From Chiridota heheva (lineage: Eukaryota > Echinodermata > Holothuroidea > Apodida > Chiridotidae): DNA of 64,000 bases. The DNA is taken from assembly GCA_020152595.1 (NCBI GenBank), contig JAIGNY010004524.1, positions 227,001-291,000 on the forward strand. Reading direction: 5' to 3'. Below the pieces are notes generated by a model. That model was not told where the DNA came from. It searched no databases and saw nothing but the letters and a program-made list of their open reading frames with translations. This document shows positions 32,874 through 44,004 of the stretch, one piece after another. The position numbers and the translations under genes were made by a program. How positions within the stretch are numbered: the first letter of the stretch is position 1; each line of letters opens with the position of its first letter.

Positions 32874-32965
32874 CAGATAACGTGACGTCATTCGCCCTAT
32901 ACTAGGTATAGGCCAAAGGCCTTCGGCCTATACGTAGCATAGGGTGAATGACGTCACGCTTTCTG
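32874..32965. repeat. foldback with paired TGACGTCA sites
   Basis: Arms 32881-32900 and 32939-32958 match at 19 of 20 positions as reverse complements. Each carries the palindromic CRE consensus TGACGTCA. The similarity continues outward with AGATAA/AGAAAG. The centre contains a second inverted pair, GTATAGGCC and GGCCTATAC. The flanks share TGTAGACTGTAAA as a direct repeat (32859 and 32974 areas). Confidence 0.75.
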
Positions 32966-33243
32966 GTAAAGGGCTGTAGACTGTAAAAGGAAGTAGAGAG
33001 CAACCTTTATATTTCTATAACATCATCGGCTCCGTCTGTCGCTCCGAAGACAATGAACTGATGAAGTGTGTGTGCCTGTGGTTGGTCGTGAAAATGAGGG
33101 TTTAGCAGCGACGGCTTTGACTGTAAAGTCCAATTCTGGAATGACAGTCTACATAACATAACATAACATAACAAGATTACGGGCTAAGAAGGGTAAGTCA
33201 CCCCATAAAAAGCCCAATTTAACACCACCACAAAAAAAAAACA

Positions 33244-33471
33244 TCAAAGACGCCCAGAATTAGTTAAGAACTTATCAATGTTGACTTTGAAATTGTGAAC
33301 AGAATTGGAGCTAACTACCCACTCAGGCAAACCATTCCACTCATTAACAACAATTTGCGAAAAGCTAAAACGCCGAATATCTATCCGTGGGAACTCTTTG
33401 GTTAACTTCAAACTGTTACCACGTGTCACATGAGGACTAGCTGAAACATGCAAGAAATAACAGGAAGTCAA
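33244..33471 (-). pseudogene. C-terminal segment of the CR1-like LINE
   Basis: The 75-codon frame has HVTRGNSLKLTKEF and FSFSQIVVNEWNGLPEWVVS, the conserved RxxFFSxRVVxxWNxLPxxVV ending of CR1/L2-type ORF2 proteins. The 3' UTR and (TTATG)n tail follow. Confidence 0.85.
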
Positions 33472-33759
33472 AGCATCACTACCAGATAGGAATTTAAAAC
33501 CTGAACCATATCGTCACGTACTCTTCTCAACTCAAGCGTGGTCAAACCAAGAATTTACAAACTAGATTCATAAGAGACATTCCTTACTTCGGGAATAAGT
33601 CTAGTGGCTCTTCGCTGAACCTGCACCAAAATGAACTTATCCATATCATAAAAGGGACTCCAAGCTTGAATAGCATACTCAAGGTGTGGTCTGACTAACT
33701 GCTTATATACAAATTAAGAACAACCTCTCTACCAAGAAAACACAAATTTCTTCTAACCA

Positions 33760-34858
33760 AGCCAAGCACCAAGCTTTCTATTTGCCCTTGCAGCTGCTAA
33801 AGCACACTGATTAGAAGGCTTCAGATTGCTAGTAATGACAACACCTGGATCCCTTTCTTGATCAGCACAACTAAGATTTGAACCATTCATGCAGTAATCA
33901 AAAGCCAAATTCATCTGACCAAAATGAATAACTTTGAATTTATCAACATTGAATGACATCTGCCATGTTTTGGACAAGGAAACTAACAAATCAGTTTACA
34001 AAAGTAAAATATCCCTAACATCATCACAATCCTCTACTGCTTAGTGACATCAGCAAATTTACAAATCCTGGAGCCAAGGGAAACATCAATACCATTAATG
34101 AAAATTAAGAAAAGAAGCGGACCCAATACATAACCCTAAGGCACACCACTTATAACCTTCTTCCATGGAGATACTTCACCATTAACAACAACTCTTTGTG
34201 ACCTGTCAACAAACCAAAAATATATCCAACTGGCACACTTTCCCTCCACTCCAAGCGCTCTTGTTTTCATCATGAGCCTGCCCATTGGAACCTTATCAAA
34301 TGCTTATCGGAAATCTAATTAGATAGCATCCACACTTTGACCAGAATCAACTAGTTTAGTAACATCATCAAGAAACTCCAATAAATTAGAAACACAAGAC
34401 CACTTAGGTAAGAACCCATGCTAGGACAAATTCAATACAAATTGACTAGTAAATGATCTAGTACAACATCCTTAACAATGGACTCCATGACCTTGCACAC
34501 AACACTAGTAAGACTCACTGGCCTAAAGTTACTTAGGCGAACTGTGGTCACCCTTTTTAAAAATAGGAGTGACATTAGCAATTCTCCAATCACTAAGAAC
34601 AACACCAACATCAAAGCACTTTGAACAGATAATACTCAGGGGAACAGAAAGAACATCAGAACACTCACGTAAGACAACAGAATGTATACCATCTGGACCA
34701 GGTGCTTTATTTGAGTTCAAACACTTCAACTTCTTAGACACAACATCAACATTCTTAATGGATACTGGAGAGTGCACACCAAGATAATCCACAACATCAT
34801 TAGCAGGGGACTCCTTAGTGAAAACTGACACAAAGTAGTTATTAAAAGCCTCAGCCAT
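33760..34858 (-). pseudogene. reverse transcriptase of the CR1-like LINE
   Basis: Pieces in order are FNNYFVSVFT, LNSNKAPGPDGIHS, VTPIFKKGD, NFRPVSLTSVVCKVMESIV and TWQMSFNVDKFKVIHFG. The catalytic box reads FADV in place of FADD (34045-34056, frame KFADVTK), so the second metal-binding Asp is lost. Several frameshifts are present. Confidence 0.85.
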
Positions 34859-35147
34859 ATCCTTACCACTATTAATAGTAACACCATCATTAACCTAAAA
34901 GAGACCAACAACCTCCTTGGGTTTTTTTTTTTTGCTTTGAGCGAACATAAGAATGAAACGACTTAGAATTAATCTTAACCTCTTTCGACAAACGTTTTTC
35001 AAAAAGCACTTCAGTATCTCTTATCAAACCCTTTGTGAACTTTTCATGATCCTTGTACCTAGCAAACTCCGCAAGACACCCATTGTGTTTATAACAACGC
35101 CACAACTTCTCCTTTTTTCGAACAGCCTGCAAAACCTTCCGAGACAT

Positions 35148-35735
35148 CTACATTGGCCGATTACGCCCACAGACTTTCTCTAATGGGACAAGCCTATTTA
35201 CACGCTCCAAAACTATAGTTCGGAAAACATCCCATGCTTTAGAAGGATCTAAGTCACGGAGCAAAGAAGTCCAATTGAATGCCATATTTACCTGAAGTGC
35301 AGCAAAGTCAGCATTCTCAAAATCTAAAACCAGTTTATTAGCTGGTGAAGCCTTTGTGAAACAATACAGATGAAAACTAATGAGGTCATGATCACTACAC
35401 CCTACCTTACCGCCACTTCGCACATTTCTAACCATACTTTCTTCACTACTGAATATCAAATCAAAACAATTACTACCACGCGTGGGAAACAACACATGCT
35501 GAGTGAAAAAGCAGTCAGATACAGCTTCCAGAAAATCTTTACCATGTGGACCACTAGTACAAAGATTCAAATCAATGCCTGGAAAATTAAAGTTCCCAAA
35601 AACAATAACCCTCCTTGCAACAACTTTCCTGAAGCAGTCAAACAATTTCGTATTGTTCTCAGGACTAGCATTTGGTGATCTATACACAACACCAACAGCC
35701 ACTGAACTACCAACATCCGCGATTTTAGAAACCAA
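35148..35735 (-). pseudogene. EEP endonuclease, C-terminal part, of the CR1-like LINE
   Basis: An open frame of 195 codons begins within the domain: VGVVYRSPNASPEN, VIVFGNFNFPGID (the usual GDFN reads GNFN), NCFDLIFSSEE and GCSDHDLISF. The Asp-to-Asn change in the GDFN block and the missing first half make it inactive. The frame continues into the endonuclease-RT linker (RLVPLEKVCGRNRP). Confidence 0.85.
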
Positions 35736-36061
35736 AAGAAAACTGAGCAGTCCTATCTATGCAATTAAAACTGTCTTTCACAAACAATAAGCACCTCCTC
35801 TTCTACCATTGAGAGTATCTAATCTGTCTTGCCTGAAAACTGAGTAACCTCGATATATATATACCTCTGAATCACTAATTTAACTATTCAACTCTCGGTA
35901 ATACAAATTATATCAGGTCTACTAATTGAAACTTCAGCCAGAAGTTCATCACGCTTATTAAAAATGCTACGAACATTTGAAAACATAACCTTAAAACTAC
36001 CACTAGAACAATCCCTATCTTCAGAAACATGCCTGACAGGTGGGTTTAAACTCTCACTCTC

Positions 36062-36445
36062 GTGACTAGTTTAAAGGACTCAGATCCTTAATTGCCCTAT
36101 TGACACCCCTAGCAAGAACACGCGCACCTTTCCTAGTTAAATGCAAACCATCTCTCATGAACCAATCAACCCGAGATTCAAACTTATGCCACAAATTTAC
36201 AAAACCGAACTCAAACAGACGTCAAATACTCTCTAGCCGACTATTGATTAACAACATTTTATCTATCATGAAGAAACTACCCCTACGTGGCAACAGACCA
36301 ACAACTAGAACCCTACAACCTGCGTCCTTCAACTTGAATAAAAAATCCATGAAACTACACTTAACAGAATCAACATTCTTCTTGAAATATCATTTGTACC
36401 AAATGGAACTATGATGGTATCTTCACCCTTACATAAAGTCTCAAG
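36062..36445 (-). pseudogene. SGNH/GDSL esterase-like domain of the CR1-like LINE
   Basis: Broken frames read IIVPFGTNDIS (block III GxND), then GCRVLVVGLLPRRG, and end with RVDWFMRDGLHLTRKGARVL (block V DGxHL, with the catalytic Asp and His). This is the esterase module that some CR1 and related LINEs carry upstream of the endonuclease. At least one frameshift and one stop lie inside it. The N-terminal GDS block was not recognised. Confidence 0.75.
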
Positions 36446-36519
36446 ACACGAGAACTAACATAAGCAACCCTAGCCCCCTTAAAGACACACCCTAATCCTT
36501 CTACTACGGGCCACAAAAC

Positions 36520-36850
36520 TATGTGAAGCAATTGCTGCACTTGAAGGCTGTAGGCAGTGGAGCTGTTGGGGTAGCTCTCGTTTTCCTACGATCCCTCTTC
36601 TGCCCCCACAGCTCTTCTCTCTTAGTCTCTGCCCTCTTTATTCCTGTCGGGACTGTGCGTCTCCACTTTGCACGGCCAAAGGCAACTGCTTCCCAGTTAT
36701 CCGTGTCAATGTCGACTGACTTCATATATCTTTTGCAGACATCCTTGAAGCGTAGCACTGGTCACCCAAACAGTTTGGAGCCTGAAGAGAGCTTGCTATA
36801 CCTTTGGGATGTGTCCATCTTCCACGACGAACGTTAACGTGGCCAGGCCA
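36520..36850 (-). pseudogene. LINE C-terminal fragment (zinc-knuckle-like tail)
   Basis: The minus strand reads LRFKDVCKRYMKSVDIDTDN, WEAVAFGRAKWRRTV and finally FKCSNC. This matches the pattern (K)RYKDxLKxxLKxxxIDxxxWExxAxDRxxWR...FxCxxC that I recall from the end of several invertebrate LINE ORF2 proteins. Sequence upstream (YSKLSSGSKLFGWP) also fits. No other part of that element was found nearby. Confidence 0.65.
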
Positions 36851-36929
36851 GCGTTGCCGTCTCTGGGACAACAGAGCGAATATACTGGGTAATCTCCAGT
36901 GATGTGTTTAATGGGGGTACCGTAGCGCC

Positions 36930-37097
36930 CCCCTCAAATAACATCAACAATAACAACAGCAACAACAGCAGCAACAGCAACAACAAAAACAACAGCAACA
37001 GCAGCAACAGCAACAGTAGCAACAGCAACAGCAGCAACAGCAACAACAGCAATAGCAACAGCAACAACAAAACGACGACGATGACGACGACGACGAC

Positions 37098-37129
<32 letters not shown>

Positions 37130-37175
37130 TGATGGTGATAATGATAATAACAATAATAATAATAATGATGATAAT
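36930..37175. repeat. compound microsatellite (CAACAG)n-(GAC/GAT)n-(AAT)n
   Basis: Trinucleotide runs change from AAC/AGC units to GAC/GAT and then to AAT/GAT. Long open frames (poly-Asn/Ser, poly-Leu, poly-Ser/Cys) follow from the periodicity only. Confidence 0.95.
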
Positions 37176-37745
37176 AGTAATTTTTACATCTCCATCTATT
37201 TCCGAATTATTGCTTCAACAAATATATGTACTTGAGGCATCTTTAACATAAGCATCAAAACAGAAAGCGATATACGCTAATAACAATGTCACATTGGAAT
37301 GTAAAAGGAACAAAATATGTAATAATAATGTTAATAATAATAACAATTTTGAAAAGATTTTCGGCAAATAGCAAAAGCAATCAACAACAATTCTATGTAC
37401 AAAATAGTTATATTTCGTAGATATCCAAACAAAAATGTACAGAAGTATAGATATTGAATTAATTGTACAAACAAACAAATAAGCAACTACTAATGGAAAA
37501 GCAGCCTCGGACTCATAATACAATATTCACAATGAAATATAACTTATCATATTATCTGCAGAATCACTTAAAAGATTCATAATAACCATCTTAGATATCA
37601 AGAGAAAAAGCATCAAAATATGAATAAAATAGCAAAAATTTGACGTACACCGGAACATTGTTGAAATGATTGTAAAATACAACCAAAATGACCAATTTAT
37701 GAAAACAGCATCGGGCACGTGGCAAAAGCACTACACTAAATCAAA
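37176..37745. other. no gene seen; possible L1 3' UTR
   Basis: AT-rich sequence downstream (minus strand) of the L1-like ORF2. It could be its 3' UTR, with the microsatellite at 36930-37175 as a tail, but no poly-A or target duplication proves this. Confidence 0.35.
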
Positions 37746-37749
37746 ACTT

Positions 37750-38180
37750 ATCTTATTACTAAAATCTTTCGAATCAAATAAGTATTTTTTTAACTTTCAC
37801 CCTAAACTTATTGCAATTTAACACACCTTTTGTTACCCGCTTGTTATAAATATAATATTTCAAATGAAAAATAAGAATACTATAATAATGGCTCTTAAGG
37901 AGTTTGTAACCAAAAAGAATATCAGAACGTGAAAACACAAACTATTCACTTAGAATTGCAAGTTCCACGTCTAGTACAAAATTAGAAGTAAGTGGGCCAT
38001 CCCAAAACAAATGTATAAGTCTCCTCTTCAGCCTCACAAAAGGTACAGAGGGGATTATCAACCACCTTCATTTTATCAAATAAAAAATTTGTACCTAAAA
38101 TACGGTGAAGGCACCTGTACTGGAAGTATTGTACCTTTTGTCTCGCTGACAATACAAACGGGGCAGTCAAAATTGTCATT
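37750..38180 (-). pseudogene. L1-like ORF2 C-terminal region
   Basis: KVQYFQYRCLHRILGTN, then NPLCTFCEAEEET, is the conserved C-terminal text of L1/Tx1-like ORF2 proteins (zinc-finger-like CTFC). Broken frames with ILFGYKLLKS and FYIYNKRV continue to about 37750. The stretch just upstream, YNFIWDGKQDKIK (about 39130-39170), belongs to the same protein and is interrupted by the SINE. Confidence 0.82.
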
Positions 38181-38788
38181 GTTCGTCATTCAAATTAAAG
38201 TCATTATTCCAACATTGTATGCAAGACAGGGGAGAGACAATGGACATCATTAAACTGCGATATATTGGGCGAGAAGGTTTGTTGTTTAAAACGGTATGGG
38301 GTTCACAATAATTAACAGTAGGAGTAACAGCATGGCGTAAACTAGTTTGTCAGTGAGTCGGGATAGCATTTATAATACCAAAATAAACAGTAAAAGGACA
38401 ATAATTAATATCATATTTACGTTTAAAAACATTGTAAGGCAAAAAAATGATTATTACAGTCCAAGATATATTTAACCAAAGAACACCTTTGGAGCAAAGG
38501 AACGTATAATACAAAATGTTATTATTGACTTTAATCACAGAATTATTCCAAATTATTTCATTTATGACAATGTCCGTGGGAACACGGTAAGCAAAAGGTG
38601 ACAACGCAATACATATATTTTGAATAAAATCATTATTGACGTAAACATCTTTAGCATTAAAATTACAACGATTCAGTAAAGAGCCACCATAATTCTTCAG
38701 ATACAAGTCAAAAAATAATTTCTATGGAGCCTTATCCTCACAGATAAATCTTTTAACCCAAGTATATTTTAAACTTTTGATAAAACTA

Positions 38789-39050
38789 GAGAGAGCTGAA
38801 CACACAATTACAATGACGGGGTCGTCGCCTGCGTATTCGGTTATGATAGTACAAACGCTATCACGAAACGTTCAATACGACACGGACGAGAACACAGGTA
38901 CGACGTCCGGACAGACATAACATCGACAACCAAGTCAATGTCCACGGCCTTTGATAACCAGTTGTGGTGCACTGGCGTGTCTACCCACCCCAGGCTTGAA
39001 CCCGGGGCCTCGTGGTCTGTAGACAGGTATGATAACCGCTACTCCACAGT
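38789..39050 (-). mobile_element. tRNA-derived SINE, copy 2, inserted in the L1-like LINE, 9-bp target duplication
   Basis: It is an inverted copy of the SINE at 30857-31137, with the same A box (GGAGTAGCGGTTATCA), B box (GGGTTCAAGCC) and body, and small indels. It is flanked by the direct repeat ATAAAACTA (38780-38788 and 39051-39059). It interrupts the ORF2 C-terminal region and so is younger than the L1 insertion. Confidence 0.92.
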
Positions 39051-39539
39051 ATAAAACTATTAAGGTGCATGGCTTTTAAGCCACCTCTCGAGACCGTATT
39101 ATATAAAGTGATATGTTTAATTTTGTCTTGTTTCCCGTCCCAGATAAAATTATAGATGGTAGAATCCAAATCATTAAGAAAAGAAACCGGGGGATTAGCT
39201 GATTAGTTGATTAGGGAGAATCTGAAAAAAGAAAACCAATTGGGATAAACCTAAAGTTTTAACAATGGTAATACGACCAATAGGGCATGTAGGGGTAAGG
39301 TCTCTTTGAGACCATAAATGAAGTAGGAGTTTAAGCCTTAAAAGATTTGGAGGAAATTTAGGTTGAAAAGGTTACAATTATCATGATTAAAAGTGATCCC
39401 TAGTAAGTTAATGGGACCCAGTGTCCGCATAAAACCATGAATATTATTCAAACAAGGTGTTGTACTCTTGAGATTACCAAGTGGGAAAATGTATGATTGA
39501 TCTTTATTAACCTTTAAACTCGAGCTGGCTTCAAAATCA

Positions 39540-40620
39540 TCAAAAATACGACAAATTTTATTACAGGTCCCCTAATTGCCATCCACAAAAATAGTCGTGT
39601 CATCGGCGTAATGTAAAACTTTGGTCTCAACATTATTAATAGTAATACCTTTAATATGACGATTGTTGATAATAAGAAGTGATAAAACCTCTGCACAGAT
39701 GATTAACAAATATGGGCTAAAGGGACACCCTTGTCGTACCACTTTCGAGATAGGAAAATCATTTACACGTATAACCATTATTAAATGACTCTACCTAAAC
39801 AGTTATTATAAATGGTCTTAATCCATTTAATAGACTTGGGACCAAAATTGAAAAAATTGAGACACTTAAAGATGAAGTTCCACTCTATCGAAAGCTTGTT
39901 CAAAATCCACAAATAATAAAAGCCCCTTTAAACCCGTTATTAGGACAATAATTGATAACATCGAGAACAAAGCGAATATTTTCCCAAATAGAATGATCTT
40001 TAATGAAGCCAGTTTGGAAAGGACTTGTTATATTAATTAAAACCTGTTTCAACTTAATAGCCAATGCCTTTGTACACAGTTTATAGTTGTTATTTAAAAG
40101 TGAGATTGCGATAATTTGTAATACAGTTTACATCTTTGCCTAGCTTTGGAAACAGGGTAATACGATTTTGTTCAACGGATAGAGAACCATGATCGAATGA
40201 ATAATTTAAAGCATCAGTGACTACTGAGCCAATCAGCGAACAAAAACACTTCGGCATGGAATGTAAAGCGTGCTTTAAATAATCAAAAGTAAAGGTAGCC
40301 TTCACTAAGAATGGCATTATCGGGGCTCAGCTTCTTAGCTGAAGATGAATCAAAAGAAGTAAAAATACGATCACAATCAAGATTGTCACTTTTATTCAGG
40401 GTAGAATGAAAAATATACAAGTCATTCAAAATGCATTTACCATCAACAACAGTATCCCCATTATCGTTGATAAGTGAATTAATAGCGTTAAAATATCTGT
40501 TGCGTTTTTCAAGATTGAGACAGTATTTGGGAGTCTTCTCAACCTTCTCGACCCAGCGTGCCTTGAATCGTGTCATAATACCCTCTAATTTGTAATTGTA
40601 CAGGTTCTGAAGCTCCACTC
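39540..40620 (-). pseudogene. L1-like ORF2 reverse transcriptase
   Basis: Frames read LYNYKLEGIMTRFKARWVEK, KYCLNLEKRNR, then DHGSLSVEQNRITLFPKLGK, VRQGCPFSPYLLIICAEVLS and the catalytic YADD (39599-39610, in HYADDTTIF). The LEGIMTRxxARW segment is the piece that has been multiplied in the adjacent 62-bp array. Frameshifts occur around 40090-40300 and 39780-39900. Confidence 0.87.
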
Positions 40621-42464
40621 AGCCCTAGATCGTGTCATAATACCCTCTAATTTGTAATTGTACAGGTTCTGAAGCTCCACTCAGCCCTGGATCGTGTCAT
40701 AATACCCTCTAATTTGTAATTGTACAGGTTCTGAAGCTCCACTCAGCCCTAGATCGTGTCATAATACCCTCTAATTTGTAATTGTACAGGTTCTCAAGCT
40801 CCACTCAGCCCTGGATTGTGTCATAATACCCTCTAATTTGTAATTGTACAGGTTCTGAAGCTCCACTCAGCCCTGGATCGTGTCATAATACCCTCTAATT
40901 TGTAATTGTACAGGTTCTGAAGCTCCACTCAGCCCTGGATCGTGTCATAATACCCTCTAATTTGTAATTGTACAGGTTCTGAAGCTCCACTCAGCCCTGG
41001 ATCGTGTCATGACACCCTCTAATTTGTAATTGTACAGGTTTGAAGCTCCACTCAGCCCTGGATCGTGTCATAATACCCTCTAATTTGTAATTGTACAGGT
41101 TCTCAAGCTCCACTCAGCCCTGGATCGTGTCATAATACCCTCTAATTTGTAATTGTACAGGTTCTGAAGCTCCACTCAGCCCTAGATCGTGTCATAATAC
41201 CCTCTAATTTATAATTGTACAGGTTCTCAAGCTCCACTCAGCCCTGGATCGTGTCATAATACCCTCTAATTTGTAATTGTACAGGTTTTGAAGCTCCACT
41301 CAGCCCTGGATCGTGTCATAATACCCTCTAATTTGTCATAGGTTCTGAAGCTCCACTCAGCCCTACCCTCTAATTTGTAATTGTACAGGTTCTGAAGCTC
41401 CACTCAGCCCTAGATCGTGTCATAATACCCTCTAATTTGTAATTGTACAGGTTCTCAAGCTCCACTCAGCCCTGGATCGTGTCATAATACCCTCTAATTT
41501 GTAATTGTACAGGTTCTGAAGCTCAACTCAGCCCTGGATCGTGTCATAATACCCTCTAATTTGTAATTGTACAGGTTTTGAAGCTCCACTCAGCCCTAGA
41601 TCAGTAGATCGTGTCATAATACCCTCTAATTTGTAATTGTACAGGTTCTGAAGCTCCACTCAGCCCTGGATTGTGTCATAATAGCCTCTAATTTGTAATT
41701 GTACAGGTTCTGAAGCTTCACTCAGCCCTGGATCGTGTCATAATACCCTCTAATTTGTAATTGTACAGGTTCTCAAGCTCCACTCAGCCCTGGATCGTGT
41801 CATAATACCCTCTAATTTGTAATTGTACAGGTTCTGAAGCTCCACTCAGCCCTGGATCGTGTCATAATACCCTCTAATTTGTAATTGTACAGGTTCTGAA
41901 GCTCCACTCAAGCTCCACTGAAGCTCCACTCAGCCCTGGATCTAATTTGTAATTGTATCAGGTTCATAATACCCTCTAATTTGTAATTGTACAGGTTCTG
42001 AAGCTCCACTCAGCCCCTAATTTGGTACAGGTTCTCAAGCTCCACTCAGCCCTGGATTGTGTCATAATACCCTCTAATTTGTAATTGTACAGGTTCTGAA
42101 GCTCCACTCAGCCCTCTAATTTGTAATTGTACAGGTTCTGAAGCTCCACTCAGCCCTGGATCGTGTCATGACACCCTCTAATTTGTAATTGTATCAGGTT
42201 CTGAAGCTCCACTCAGCCCTGGATCGTGTCATAATACCCTCTAATTTATAATTGTACAGGTTCTGAAGCTCCACTCAGCCCTGGATCGTGTCATGACACC
42301 CTCTAATTTGTAATTGTACAGGTTCTGAAGCTCCACTCAGCCCTGGATCGTGTCATAATACCCTCTAATTTGTAATTGTACAGGTTCTCAAGCTCCACTC
42401 AGCCCTGGATTGTGTCATAATACCCTCTAATTTATAATTGTACAGGTTCTCAAGCTCCACTCTA
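40566..42464. repeat. 62-bp minisatellite inside L1-like ORF2, about 30 copies
   Basis: The unit includes GTTCTGAAGCTCCACTCAGC, CCTGGATCGTGTCATAATAC and CCTCTAATTTGTAATTGTAC. On the minus strand one unit reads ELQNLYNYKLEGIMTRSRAE, the ORF2 segment just before the RT. Because 62 is not a multiple of 3, each added copy shifts the frame. Some units are internally deleted or fused (41330-41400, 41900-42130). Confidence 0.96.
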
Positions 42465-42706
42465 GCAACATAAAGTAAACTCATGTTGTCAGGGGAGGGG
42501 GTCATAAAATATGAGTATTCTAAATCAGTTAAACGTCTTAACAGCTCACGCTCCTGCGTCCGCATCCGTCTAGCCTTACTTTTAGAATAAGTAATTGTAT
42601 CGTATCTGATTTAAAATTTAAGTAACTCCCAGTTTGTAGACGATGAATCCATATCATTAAATTTGCAAATAACATCCTGAATCCTGAATAGTATTGGTGA
42701 TCATAT

Positions 42707-43383
42707 TTAGGCCTGGTGTAAAATTACAATTAACCTTGGGGTTACAGAGATGCTTAGAAATAAGAAAAAATCAAGTCTACAAAAAATACCGGGAGTAATA
42801 TTCGACTTCCAAGTGTAAAAATGATCACGAGGGTTTTTATCTCTCCAAACGTCAACAATATTATACCTATCCATTAAATTAAGACAATGACGCCTGGCTT
42901 TAAAATTCGTACGTGGGTTACCACCTTTTATATCCTGATTTATATTGAAAACGAAGTTGAAGTCCCCTCCCATAACATTATGATCGCAAGTAAAACGGTT
43001 AAGATTATTAGAAATGTTATCAAACAAAAGACGGTGTATCTAAATTGGGGGCGTGAATGTTAACAATAGTAATCGGATCACCAGAAAGCCTAATGTCAAG
43101 TAAAATATATCTACCTTTGGGGTCACAATTGGAAGACAATACTGAAAAATCCAAACGGATTAAACAGAATAGCGACGCCCCTACTAGTTGTTGTCCTGTG
43201 GGCAAAATACACTTTACGGCCCCACTCATTTGATTAGAAAGCTTCATTATGAACAATTGTATGGGTTTCTTGCAATAAGTAGATATCCTGCTTAAGATTA
43301 TGTAAAAATGCAACAACTTTAGGACGCTTATTACTTTGCTTTAAACCACGAGCGTTGTAAGTACAAACTTTAAGATCAGCCAT
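42707..43383 (-). pseudogene. L1-like ORF2 endonuclease domain
   Basis: The ATG at 43383 begins MADLKVCTYNARGLKQSNKR, matching the start of L1-type EEP endonucleases (NxRGL), followed by DIYLLQETHT (catalytic Glu). After a frame change come YILLDIRLSGDPITIVNIHA and NVMGGDFNFVFN (GDFN), then DHFYTWKSN and RLDFFL. Stops and a frameshift near 43020 break it. Confidence 0.85.
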
Positions 43384-43708
43384 AAACATTGAAAATAATG
43401 GTTGAAATACAACACTGTAAGAATGCTTAGAAGTATAATAAGGTAAAACAAAGCAACCAACACATTTTATTAACTGGTTAAAATGGGGGATGGTTGATGA
43501 AAAAATAGGCAAAAAATAAAAACAAAAGGAAAAATATTCAAACAAGGAGCATTACACATCACTCCTTGAACACAATCCACTATTCAAAAACAAGTGGAAA
43601 AGAGGAGTACCTAAACAATAGGCGACTACGGCGGCATGGAAAATAAGATACGGTATAACACAAGTGGACACCAATGCATTGAACTACAAGTCAAAAGCAT
43701 CGTGAAAC

Positions 43709-43739
43709 CAGGGAGTTGCCATCTAATGGCAACTCCCTG
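43709..43739. repeat. 31-bp perfect hairpin with 7-bp flanking direct repeat
   Basis: The 14-bp arms CAGGGAGTTGCCAT and ATGGCAACTCCCTG are perfect reverse complements around CTA. Identical 7-bp direct repeats GTGAAAC flank them (43702-43708 and 43740-43746). It looks like an ultra-short foldback insertion or the joined terminal repeats of an internally deleted DNA transposon. CAGGG termini recall hAT ends. Confidence 0.75.
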
Positions 43740-44004
43740 GTGAAACCCTCAGAATAAACGGAATGCTACATGTTGCTAGGCAATTGTAGAAGCCTAGGCG
43801 ATTAGATGCCTAGTGTGGACATTAAACAGCATGCGACTACTGTAAAAAATGCCAAGCTTATGTAAATGACGGTGAAATATACAGTATAAACAAAACACAA
43901 ACAAAGTATAACCCATATAAAGCCATGGGGAAAAATAAACATGCAAATCAGCGAGGGAAAAAGCACACATAATAATGAAATAATGCATATACAAAACACA
44001 GTAA

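Larger units (their letters stand above)
33151..36450 (-). mobile_element. CR1-like LINE with esterase-type domain, nearly full length, decayed
   Basis: The minus-strand order is an SGNH/esterase-like domain, EEP endonuclease, reverse transcriptase, C-terminal region and 3' UTR. It ends in a (TTATG)n microsatellite (33151-33172), the kind of 3' terminus CR1/L2 elements have. Frames are broken by frameshifts and stops in every domain. The 5' end is not resolved and lies near another LINE fragment at 36520-36850. Confidence 0.85.

Noticed and set aside
36834-37251. Poly-Leu, poly-Ser/Cys and poly-Asn frames
   Set aside because: Trinucleotide microsatellite. The frames carry no domain.
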